33,196 bases of DNA from an uncultured Subdoligranulum sp. (GTDB lineage Bacteria; Bacillota; Clostridia; Oscillospirales; Ruminococcaceae): contig CAJFMB010000016.1 of NCBI GenBank assembly GCA_904390925.1, forward strand, positions 1-33,196. Direction: 5' to 3'. A program made the translations under genes and the position numbers. The notes below the pieces were generated by a model, which saw only the letters and a list, made by a program, of their open reading frames with translations, ran no database searches and had not been told where the DNA came from. Below, one piece after another: positions 10,605-18,665 of the stretch. Position 1 is the stretch's first letter. Each line of letters begins with the position of its first letter.

Positions 10605-11138
10605 TTATGAGATGCTGCCGAATTTGTCGAAGGGAGTCAGGCGAAGAATGGCACGGCCCAGCACGTCGCCTTCCGACACAAAGCCGATTTCCGGCGAACG
10701 GCTGTCCTTGGAGTCGTTGCGGTTGTCGCCCATGATGAACAGCATGCCCTCCGGCACCGTGACCGGAAAGTCCACCCCTTCATACAGATACGTGGGGGCA
10801 GCGGTATAGGGTTCTTCCAGGGCCTGGCCGTTGCGGTAGACCACACCGGTGTCGAAGTCGATGTCGATCACATCGCCGCCCTTGCCGATGACCCGTTTGA
10901 TCAGCAGCTTGCCGTAATTGGTATAGCTGTCAATGACTACCACGTCGCCGTATTCCGGCTCATAGGGCAGGCTGGAAAGCAGCAGGCGCTCGCCGTTGAC
11001 CAGGCCGGGGTTCATGGAAGAGCCATCCACCTGCACAATGCGCACGCCGAAGGTGAACACCAGTGCCAGGACGACCGCGGCAAACACCAGCGAATCGACC
11101 CATTCCAGCAGACCGAGATTGGATTTGGTGCGGTTCAT
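10605..11138 (-). CDS. lepB: Signal peptidase I (S26 family)
   Basis: This membrane-anchored protease removes signal peptides from secreted proteins. The 177-residue product has one N-terminal transmembrane segment (about residues 14-32). The catalytic Ser41 lies in the GSSM motif, Lys81 in LLIKRVIGKGGD, and the conserved box MGDNRNDSKDSR follows. The length fits the short Gram-positive type. AGGAGGG precedes the start. It follows rplS, but a strong terminator lies between them and I see no separate promoter in the 110-base gap. Expression of lepB-rbgA-rnhB-yraN-thrC may therefore depend on read-through. Confidence 0.97.
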   Translation of the reverse strand: MNRTKSNLGLLEWVDSLVFAAVVLALVFTFGVRIVQVDGSSMNPGLVNGERLLLSSLPYEPEYGDVVVIDSYTNYGKLLIKRVIGKGGDVIDIDFDTGVVYRNGQALEEPYTAAPTYLYEGVDFPVTVPEGMLFIMGDNRNDSKDSRSPEIGFVSEGDVLGRAILRLTPFDKFGSIS

Positions 11139-11206
11139 TCCTGCATTCCCTCCTGTCAGAAACGGATTTTGCCGCAGGACTGCGGCGGAAATTCCGCGGA
11201 AATAAG

Positions 11207-11235
11207 AAAAAGGGAGGACAATGCACCGTCCTCCC
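11207..11235 (-). terminator. Rho-independent terminator after rplS
   Basis: GGGAGGAC (11212-11219) and GTCCTCCC (11228-11235) form an 8-bp stem with an 8-base loop, followed on the minus strand by TTTTT (11207-11211). A second hairpin GCCGCA/TGCGGC (11171-11186) lies further on, before lepB. Together they would reduce the ratio of lepB-cluster mRNA to rplS mRNA. Confidence 0.9.
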
Positions 11236-11248
11236 CTTCTTCTTGTAC

Positions 11249-11590
11249 TCAGATGCGAGCCTTGACCTTGGCAGCCTTGCCAGTGCGTTCACGCAGGTAG
11301 AAGAGCTTCGCACGGCGGACCTTACCGCGGCGAACAACCTCGACCTTCTCGACAAACGGGCTGTTGACCGGGAACACACGCTCAACGCCAACGCCATAAG
11401 AGGTGCGGCGGACGGTGAAGGTCTCAGCAATGCCGCCATGCTTCTTGGCAATGACGGTGCCTTCAAAAGCCTGGATACGCTCCTTGTCGCCTTCCTTGAT
11501 GCGGACGGAAACGCGGACAGTATCGCCGATTTCGAACTCGGGCTGGTTCTCTTTGATCATGCCCTCGGTGAGAGTTTTGAATGCGTCCAT
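11249..11590 (-). CDS. rplS: 50S ribosomal protein L19
   Basis: L19 sits at the 30S-50S interface. The 113-residue product has normal length and conserved segments ([40 protein letters not shown]). GGAGG lies 7-8 bases before the ATG. A strong promoter lies about 110 bases upstream, and the leader between them has two hairpins that could be an L19-binding autoregulatory structure. Confidence 0.99.
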   Translation of the reverse strand: MDAFKTLTEGMIKENQPEFEIGDTVRVSVRIKEGDKERIQAFEGTVIAKKHGGIAETFTVRRTSYGVGVERVFPVNSPFVEKVEVVRRGKVRRAKLFYLRERTGKAAKVKARI

Positions 11591-11650
11591 GAGTAATCCT
11601 CCATTTGTTCGACGTTCATACCCGAAAAATCGGCAGAGGACCGCCTGTTT

Positions 11651-11687
11651 AATGATGTTGTCATTATCCCGCCGGTGGAGCCGGCGG
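11651..11687 (-). promoter_or_regulatory. Hairpin leader of rplS, possible L19 leader
   Basis: The roughly 105-base 5' leader of rplS contains, in transcript order, CCGCCGG/CCGGCGG (11681-11687 with 11669-11675, 5-base loop) and AATGA/TCATT (11651-11665). An autoregulatory L19 leader family is known upstream of rplS in low-GC Gram-positives. Whether this one belongs to that family cannot be decided by eye. Confidence 0.4.
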
Positions 11688-11702
11688 CGCTAACGCTAAA
11701 AT

Positions 11703-11731
11703 ATAATATCACAATCGGGGGCTGAATGCAA
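11703..11731 (-). promoter_or_regulatory. Sigma-A promoter of rplS
   Basis: On the minus strand TTGCAT (11726-11731) is followed after 17 bases by TATTAT (11703-11708). Spacing is optimal and the region is AT-rich just downstream. Confidence 0.85.
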
Positions 11732-11821
11732 GCATTTTTTTGCCCCGGCAGGTTGTTTTTTTATGGTCCGCTGAAACCCGGACAATTGCAGAAAAACGGT
11801 TCCGGCAAGGGTGGGCTGTCA

Positions 11822-13093
11822 TCACAGTTTCAGCTTTTTGAAATAGGGGGTGCAGTCCAGCGTGGCAAAATAGTCGGCGGGGGTCTCGGCACGGCGGATC
11901 AGCTGATGGGTGCCGTCCTCCTTCAACAGGACCTCGGCGCTGCGCAGCTTGCCGTTATAGTTGTAGCCCATCGAGAAGCCATGGGCGCCGGTGTCGTGAA
12001 TCACCAGAACGTCGCCCTTGTCAATCTTGGGCAGCATACGGTCGATGGCAAACTTGTCGTTGTTCTCGCACAGGCCGCCGGTGACATCGTACTTGTGGTC
12101 GCAGGGGGCGTTTTCCTTGCCCAGCACGGTGATATGGTGGTAGCTGCCGTACATGGCAGGGCGCATCAGGTTGGCGGCGCAGGCATCCACACCGATGTAC
12201 TCTTTATAGATGTGCTTTTCATGGATGGCCGTGGTGACCAGGCAGCCGTAGGGTGCCAGCATGAAGCGGCCCATCTCGGTGAAGATGGCAATATCCCCCA
12301 TGCCTTCCGGCACCAGGATTTCCTCAAACTTCTTGCGGACGCCCTCGCCGATGGCCAGGATGTCGTTTTTCCGCTGATCCGGGCGATAGTCAATGCCCAC
12401 ACCGCCGGACAGGTTGATGTACTTGATGTTGGCGCCGGTGCGCTTGTGCAGGCGGACCGCCAACTCGAACAGGATGCCGGCCAGTTCCGGGTAATAGTCG
12501 TCGGTGACGGTGTTGCTGGCCAGGAAGGCATGGATGCCGAAAGTCTCGGCGCCCATGGCCATCAGGCGGGTGTAGGCTTCAGCCATCTGGTTCTCGGTCA
12601 TGCCGTACTTGGCATCGCCGGGGTTGTCCATGATGCCGTTGCCCAGATCAAAGGTTCCGCCGGGATTGTACCGGCAGAACACCGTTTTGGGAATGCCGGC
12701 CACATTGGCAAGAAAATCCACATGGGTCAGGTCATCCAGATTGATGAAGGCATTCAGGTCGTAGGCCTTTTTCATGTCTTCCGCCGGGGTATCGTTGGAG
12801 GAGAACATGATATCGCTGCCGGAAAAGCCACAGGCCTCGGACAGCAGCAGTTCGGTGTAGCTGGAGCAGTCGACGCCGCAGCCTTCCTCCTGCAGGATGG
12901 TGAGCAGGTAGGGGTTGGGGGTTGCCTTGACGGCGAAATACTCCTTGAAGCCCTTGTTCCAGGCAAAGGCCTTGTTGACAAGGCGGGCATTCTCGCGGAT
13001 GCCCTTCTCGTCATAGAGATGGAACGGCGTGGGCACATCGGCAATGATGTCCTGTGCCTGGCTCAGCGTGATGAATGGTTTTTTCTCGGACAT
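11822..13093 (-). CDS. lysA: Diaminopimelate decarboxylase family protein
   Basis: This is a PLP enzyme of the fold-type III (alanine racemase-like) decarboxylases, most likely converting meso-diaminopimelate to lysine. The ATG at 13093 follows GGGGAGGAAAG and gives 423 residues. Lys56 in YFAVKATPNP is the PLP lysine; the glycine-rich phosphate site is NLSGGVGIDY. The substrate-site segment reads GGLCENND where the family usually has a CESGD-type motif, so the Cys-Glu is kept but the following residues differ. HDTGAHGFSMGYNYNG corresponds to the conserved C-terminal GAY-type segment. Its own promoter and an 11-bp leader hairpin lie upstream. Another decarboxylase of this fold is possible but less likely. 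Confidence 0.88.
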   Translation of the reverse strand: MSEKKPFITLSQAQDIIADVPTPFHLYDEKGIRENARLVNKAFAWNKGFKEYFAVKATPNPYLLTILQEEGCGVDCSSYTELLLSEACGFSGSDIMFSSNDTPAEDMKKAYDLNAFINLDDLTHVDFLANVAGIPKTVFCRYNPGGTFDLGNGIMDNPGDAKYGMTENQMAEAYTRLMAMGAETFGIHAFLASNTVTDDYYPELAGILFELAVRLHKRTGANIKYINLSGGVGIDYRPDQRKNDILAIGEGVRKKFEEILVPEGMGDIAIFTEMGRFMLAPYGCLVTTAIHEKHIYKEYIGVDACAANLMRPAMYGSYHHITVLGKENAPCDHKYDVTGGLCENNDKFAIDRMLPKIDKGDVLVIHDTGAHGFSMGYNYNGKLRSAEVLLKEDGTHQLIRRAETPADYFATLDCTPYFKKLKL

Positions 13094-13117
13094 ACTTTCC
13101 TCCCCTTTCGGCAGAGA

Positions 13118-13151
13118 AACGGCGGTGCCGCCTCCCCGCTGCACCGCCGTT
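13118..13151. promoter_or_regulatory. Stable hairpin in the lysA leader
   Basis: A perfect 11-bp stem AACGGCGGTGC (13118-13128) / GCACCGCCGTT (13141-13151) lies between the lysA promoter and its start. On the minus strand only three T follow, so it is weak as a terminator. It may act as an attenuator or stabilise the mRNA. It does not have the length of the lysine riboswitch. Confidence 0.6.
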
Positions 13152-13212
13152 TTCCCCTGATGCCAGGGCAATCTGCACAATCACGGCCGGTGCTTTTCTG
13201 CGATAATATCAT

Positions 13213-13241
13213 ATTATACGACCTTACTGCCCGCAGGGCAA
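13213..13241 (-). promoter_or_regulatory. Sigma-A promoter of lysA
   Basis: On the minus strand TTGCCC (13236-13241) is followed after 17 bases by a perfect TATAAT (13213-13218). It starts 4 bases past the ligA stop codon, so lysA has its own transcript. Confidence 0.87.
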
Positions 13242-13245
13242 TACC

Positions 13246-15276
<2,031 letters not shown>

Positions 15277-15278
15277 TT

Positions 15279-15287
15279 ATTATAACA
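15279..15287 (-). promoter_or_regulatory. Extended -10 promoter of ligA
   Basis: The minus strand reads TGTTATAAT, a TGn plus perfect TATAAT (15279-15284), with no good -35 box. It lies about 50 bases upstream of the ligA start and downstream of the tRNA terminator. Confidence 0.75.
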
Positions 15288-15328
15288 CAGCGGCCCGGCA
15301 ATTCCAGACCCGGCAAAAAGTTGGCAGC

Positions 15329-15357
15329 AAAAAAGCGAAAGGCAAATCGCCTTTCGC
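15329..15357 (-). terminator. Terminator after tRNA-Gln
   Basis: GCGAAAGGC (15335-15343) and GCCTTTCGC (15349-15357) form a 9-bp stem with a 5-base loop. On the minus strand it is followed by TTTTTT (15329-15334). A T5 run also flanks the other side, so it could work in both directions. Confidence 0.9.
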
Positions 15358-15361
15358 TTTT

Positions 15362-15436
15362 TGGTTGGGCCGGCCGGATTTGAACCGACGGATGGAGGAG
15401 TCAAAGTCCTCTGCCTTACCGCTTGGCGACGGCCCA
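15362..15436 (-). tRNA. tRNA-Gln (anticodon TTG)
   Basis: The cloverleaf is complete on the minus strand: acceptor TGGGCCG pairs with CGGCCCA. The anticodon stem GAGGA/TCCTC holds the loop CTTTGAC with anticodon TTG. The T arm is GTCGG-TTCAAAT-CCGGC. The discriminator is A and CCA is encoded (15362-15364). It lies downstream of a terminator-like hairpin that separates it from tRNA-His. Confidence 0.95.
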
Positions 15437-15479
15437 GTATCAACAGGATGCGCGAAAACCGCACATCCGCAGTGCTATG

Positions 15480-15515
15480 AAAAAAGACCGTGCAGCAAGG
15501 GTTTACTGTACGGTC
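15480..15515 (-). terminator. Terminator-like hairpin between tRNA-His and tRNA-Gln
   Basis: GACCGTGCAG (15486-15495) and CTGTACGGTC (15506-15515) form a 10-position stem with one A-C mismatch in the minus-strand RNA, followed by TTTTTT (15480-15485). It would end or reduce the tRNA-Arg/His transcript before tRNA-Gln, for which no promoter of its own is visible. Confidence 0.75.
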
Positions 15516-15520
15516 TTTGG

Positions 15521-15599
15521 TGGGGTGCCTAGAGGGATTCGAACCCTCGGTCTCCAGAGCCACAATCTGGCGCGTTAGGCCATCTACGCTATAGGCACC
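15521..15599 (-). tRNA. tRNA-His (anticodon GTG)
   Basis: The acceptor GTGCCTA pairs with TAGGCAC, and the extra G-1 required for histidyl-tRNA (15599) is encoded opposite discriminator C73. The anticodon stem CCAGA/TCTGG holds TTGTGGC with anticodon GTG. CCA is encoded (15521-15523). It is 11 bases from tRNA-Arg and co-transcribed with it. Confidence 0.96.
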
Positions 15600-15610
15600 A
15601 CATTAAAGGA

Positions 15611-15684
<74 letters not shown>

Positions 15685-15720
15685 ACAGGTTGTTCTTGCC
15701 TGGGGCGTGCTGCGCTAGTT

Positions 15721-15750
15721 ATATTACCATACCACCCCCGGAAAAGTCAA
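15721..15750 (-). promoter_or_regulatory. Promoter of the tRNA cluster
   Basis: On the minus strand TTGACT (15745-15750) is followed after 18 bases by TAATAT (15721-15726) with a TGG extension. It lies about 40 bases before tRNA-Arg. Confidence 0.85.
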
Positions 15751-15821
15751 TACCTTTTCCAAAATTTTTGCGACATTTTTTGCATTGCCGCCTTGTGGCA
15801 TGGATTGCAGCCTTTCCGGCG

Positions 15822-15861
15822 CAAAACAGAAGCCGGGTTTGCACATCCGCACAGACCCGGC
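15822..15861 (-). terminator. Terminator of the HPr-like gene
   Basis: GCCGGGT (15832-15838) and ACCCGGC (15855-15861) form a 7-bp stem, followed on the minus strand by TTCTGTTTT. It lies about 15 bases past the stop codon. Confidence 0.75.
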
Positions 15862-15876
15862 CCGTTTTATTTTGTT

Positions 15877-16098
15877 TTACTGATTGAGAACGCCAACCAC
15901 ACTGTTGAGCTCATTCTCATCATCGCAGACGATCTTGACAGGCTGGCTGAAATCCAGGCTCATCATGCCGAGAATGCTTTTTGCATCGGCCACACTGCCC
16001 TTGGTATCATGCACGCCCACTTCGCTGCGGCACTTCGTTGCGGCAGAGACGATCCCCTGCACTTCCGCGAAGTTGGAAATCTTAACTTGCCTTACCAT
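15877..16098 (-). CDS. HPr-like (PTS phosphocarrier fold) protein lacking the active-site histidine
   Basis: This 73-residue protein starts at the ATG at 16098, preceded by GGAGGG; the longer open frame upstream runs into AT-rich leader. It aligns with HPr through the segment DAKSILGMMSLDFSQPVKI, which carries the serine equivalent to the regulatory Ser46 (KSIMG). The HARPA motif with the phosphorylatable His15 is absent: the aligned segment reads NFAEV, and the first histidine is at residue 30. The Bacillus protein Crh likewise keeps Ser46 and lacks His15. By analogy this could be a regulatory rather than sugar-transporting protein, but that is inference. It is monocistronic with a promoter and terminator, and no HPr kinase or PTS gene lies nearby. 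Confidence 0.85.
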   Translation of the reverse strand: MVRQVKISNFAEVQGIVSAATKCRSEVGVHDTKGSVADAKSILGMMSLDFSQPVKIVCDDENELNSVVGVLNQ

Positions 16099-16165
16099 AT
16101 TTTTCCCTCCATTGGTTGCCTGTGAGAAAAGAAACAGTTGTGCTCTGTTCCTTTCGCACGACATC

Positions 16166-16174
16166 ATTATAGCA
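16166..16174 (-). promoter_or_regulatory. Extended -10 promoter of the HPr-like gene
   Basis: The minus strand reads TGCTATAAT, a TGn plus perfect TATAAT (16166-16171), without a clear -35. The leader to the start codon is about 60 bases. Confidence 0.7.
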
Positions 16175-16472
16175 TAAGTATGTCCTGGCCCACGTTTTTG
16201 CAATCCGCAGGCGTTGCTTTTCTGCATTTTGTACAACGCGCTTATTTTCAACTTTTGTTTTCCGTCGTATTGTACAAAATCCATCATTTGTTAGGTCATC
16301 CTAACATTTTCATTTGGTATTATTCGTTTTCAAAAATTGTATTTTCGGGTCATTTTATTGTTTTTCTTGTCAAATCTTGGGGGATTGTCCGGAATTTGAC
16401 CCACCGAAAGCATACGTTGCAGAAACATTATTCCATGCAAAAAAGAACTGTTCCGTCTTGTCATTTCCGGGT
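16175..16472. other. AT-rich intergenic region with three inverted repeats
   Basis: This gap between tex and the HPr-like promoter is visibly poorer in GC than every neighbour. It contains TTTTGTACAA / TTGTACAAAA (16227-16236 and 16270-16279), GTTAGG-TCAT-CCTAAC (16290-16305) and GTCAAAT / ATTTGAC (16369-16375 and 16394-16400). Just past the tex stop codon, a weak GAAC/GTTC stem before six T on the minus strand (near 16439-16455) may end the tex transcript. I see no reading frame with a ribosome binding site. It may hold operators, a small RNA or a remnant of foreign DNA. Confidence 0.6.
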
Positions 16473-18665
16473 TCAGCAAATCTGCGTCTTCTGTGCAACG
16501 CCTTTCATGGTCAATGCAATGCGCTTTTTCTTCACATCCACACTGAGCACCCGGACATTGACCACATCCCCCACCTTGAGCACATCCCGGGGATGTTTGA
16601 CAAACCGGTCGGCAATCTGAGAAATATGTACAAGGCCGTCCTGGTGGACGCCGATGTCCACAAACGCACCGAAATCAATGACATTGCGCACTGTGCCGGT
16701 CAGCTCCATGCCTTCTTTCAGATCCTCAATCCCCATCACGTCACTGCGCAGCAGCGGCTTGGGCAGGCTGTCGCGCACATCCCGGCCGGGCTTTTTCAGC
16801 TCGGCAATGATATCCTTCAGGGTAGGCTCGCCCACGCCAGCCTCGGCGCAGAGTCTGGCAGCGCCCAGGCGGGCAACCCGATCTTCCAGGTCCGCCAGCG
16901 CCGGGGTCCCGATGTCCGCTGCCTGATACCCGCAGGCCTGCAGCACCGTCCTGGCCGCCGCATAGCTTTCCGGGTGGACGGCGGTCTCGTCCAGGCGGTT
17001 TTTGGCGCCCGGCAGCCGCAGGAATCCCGCGCACTGTTCAAACGCCTTGGGGCCCAGTCCCTTGACCTTTTTCAGCTCGGCACGGCTGGCAAAGGGGCCC
17101 TCGGCCTCCCGCCGGGCCACAATATTTTTGGCTGTGGTGGCGGTAATGCCCGCCACGCGGCGCAGCAGCGGTGCCGAGGCAGTGTTCAGGTCCACCCCAA
17201 CCGAGTTGACACAGTCCTCCACCACGCCGTCCAGCGTCTCGTTCAGGCGCTTCTGGGGCATGTCGTGCTGGTACTGGCCAACACCCACCGCCTTGGGATC
17301 AATCTTGACCAGCTCGGCCAGCGGGTCCTGGAGCCGCCGGGCAATGGACACGGCACTGCGCAGGTTCACGTCAAACTGCGGAAATTCCTCCGCCGCCAGC
17401 TTGGACGCCGAGTAAACGCTGGCTCCCGCCTCGCTGACCACCATATATTGCAGGTGCAGCCCGTCGCTTTCCGCCAGTTCCCGGATCACCTGGGCGGCAA
17501 ACTGTTCGGTTTCCCGGCCGGCAGTGCCGTTGCCGATGGCCAGCAGCTGGACGCCGTTGGCGCGGATCATCCGCTTGACCGCCGCCTTGGCCTGATCCAC
17601 CTTTTTGAATTCCGGCACCGGATATACCACACCGGTGTCCAGCACCCGGCCGGTGGCATCCACCACCGCCACCTTGCAGCCCATCCGGTAACCGGGGTCC
17701 AGTCCCATCACCACCTTGCCGCGGATGGGCGGCTGGAGCAGCAGCTGGCGCAGGTTGTCGCCAAACACCTGGATGGCACCCTCGGCGGCCTTGTCGGACA
17801 GTTCCCCCCGCAGCTCGGTTTCCAGGCTGGGATGAATCAGCCGCTTGTAGGCGTCCAGTGCGGCGGCCTCCACAATAGCGGCGCTGGGTCCGCCGTTGCG
17901 GTGAACAAACAGCTTGGCCGCAATGGCGGCTGCCCGTTCGCTTTCCACCTGAATGGTGACCTTCAAAAAACCTTCCCGCTCGCCCCGGTCCAGGGCCAGG
18001 ATGCGGTGTCCGGGGATTTTGCCCACCGGCTCGGTGTAGTCATAATACTGGGCGTAGACGCTGTCCTCCTCCTTGGCACGGACACTGCGCACCATGCCAA
18101 AGGCACGGTAAAACCGCCGCAGTTCCGCCCGACAGCGGGCATCGTCCGAGATCTGTTCCGCCAGGATGTCCTGGGCCCCGGCCAGTGCGGCCGCAGCATC
18201 GGGGACCTCCTCGTTGCAGTAGCGGGCAGCCTCCGCCTGGGGGTCAAAGCCGGAGTTCTGCTGCAAAATGGCATCGGCCAGCGGCTGCAGCCCCCGTTCC
18301 CGGGCAATGCCGGCCCGTGTCCGGCGTTTGGGCTTGTAGGGACGGTAAAGGTCCTCCACCTCGGCCAGCGTTGCGGCGGCGTCCAGGCTTTTCTGCAGTT
18401 CCGGGGTCATGGCCCCCTGCTCGGTAATGCTGCGGGATACCTCCTCCTTGCGGGTGTCGAGGCCGCGCAGATATTCCAGACGCTCGCCCAGACGGCGCAG
18501 CACCTGGTCATCCATCGAGCCGGTTGCCTCCTTGCGGTAGCGGGCAATGAAGGGAATTGTATTGCCCTGGTCAATCAGGCCGACCGCCCCCTCCACATAT
18601 TTGGGATTGAGGTCCAGTTCCCGGGCAAGCTGCTGAATGTGCGGATTGGGTATTGTCTGTGTCAT
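16473..18665 (-). CDS. tex: Tex family RNA-binding transcription accessory protein
   Basis: Tex is a cytosolic nucleic-acid-binding protein thought to act with RNA polymerase in stress and expression control. The 730-residue product is complete: an N-terminal helical region, a YqgF/RNase H-like domain (about 320-420, with VVMGLDPGYRMGCKVAVVD), helix-hairpin-helix repeats (about 480-560), and a C-terminal S1 domain (about 640-715, GTVRNVIDFGAFVDIGVHQDG). The start ATG overlaps the stop of the upstream membrane-protein gene as ATGA, so translation is probably coupled. No promoter of its own was seen. A weak hairpin plus T-run follows the stop. Confidence 0.97.
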   Translation of the reverse strand: MTQTIPNPHIQQLARELDLNPKYVEGAVGLIDQGNTIPFIARYRKEATGSMDDQVLRRLGERLEYLRGLDTRKEEVSRSITEQGAMTPELQKSLDAAATLAEVEDLYRPYKPKRRTRAGIARERGLQPLADAILQQNSGFDPQAEAARYCNEEVPDAAAALAGAQDILAEQISDDARCRAELRRFYRAFGMVRSVRAKEEDSVYAQYYDYTEPVGKIPGHRILALDRGEREGFLKVTIQVESERAAAIAAKLFVHRNGGPSAAIVEAAALDAYKRLIHPSLETELRGELSDKAAEGAIQVFGDNLRQLLLQPPIRGKVVMGLDPGYRMGCKVAVVDATGRVLDTGVVYPVPEFKKVDQAKAAVKRMIRANGVQLLAIGNGTAGRETEQFAAQVIRELAESDGLHLQYMVVSEAGASVYSASKLAAEEFPQFDVNLRSAVSIARRLQDPLAELVKIDPKAVGVGQYQHDMPQKRLNETLDGVVEDCVNSVGVDLNTASAPLLRRVAGITATTAKNIVARREAEGPFASRAELKKVKGLGPKAFEQCAGFLRLPGAKNRLDETAVHPESYAAARTVLQACGYQAADIGTPALADLEDRVARLGAARLCAEAGVGEPTLKDIIAELKKPGRDVRDSLPKPLLRSDVMGIEDLKEGMELTGTVRNVIDFGAFVDIGVHQDGLVHISQIADRFVKHPRDVLKVGDVVNVRVLSVDVKKKRIALTMKGVAQKTQIC

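Noticed and set aside
16326-16345. A CcpA (cre-like) site upstream of the HPr-like gene, TTGAAAACGAATAATA on the minus strand
   Set aside because: The first twelve positions fit a loose cre consensus, but the required CA near the end is missing, and it lies about 160 bases upstream of the promoter.
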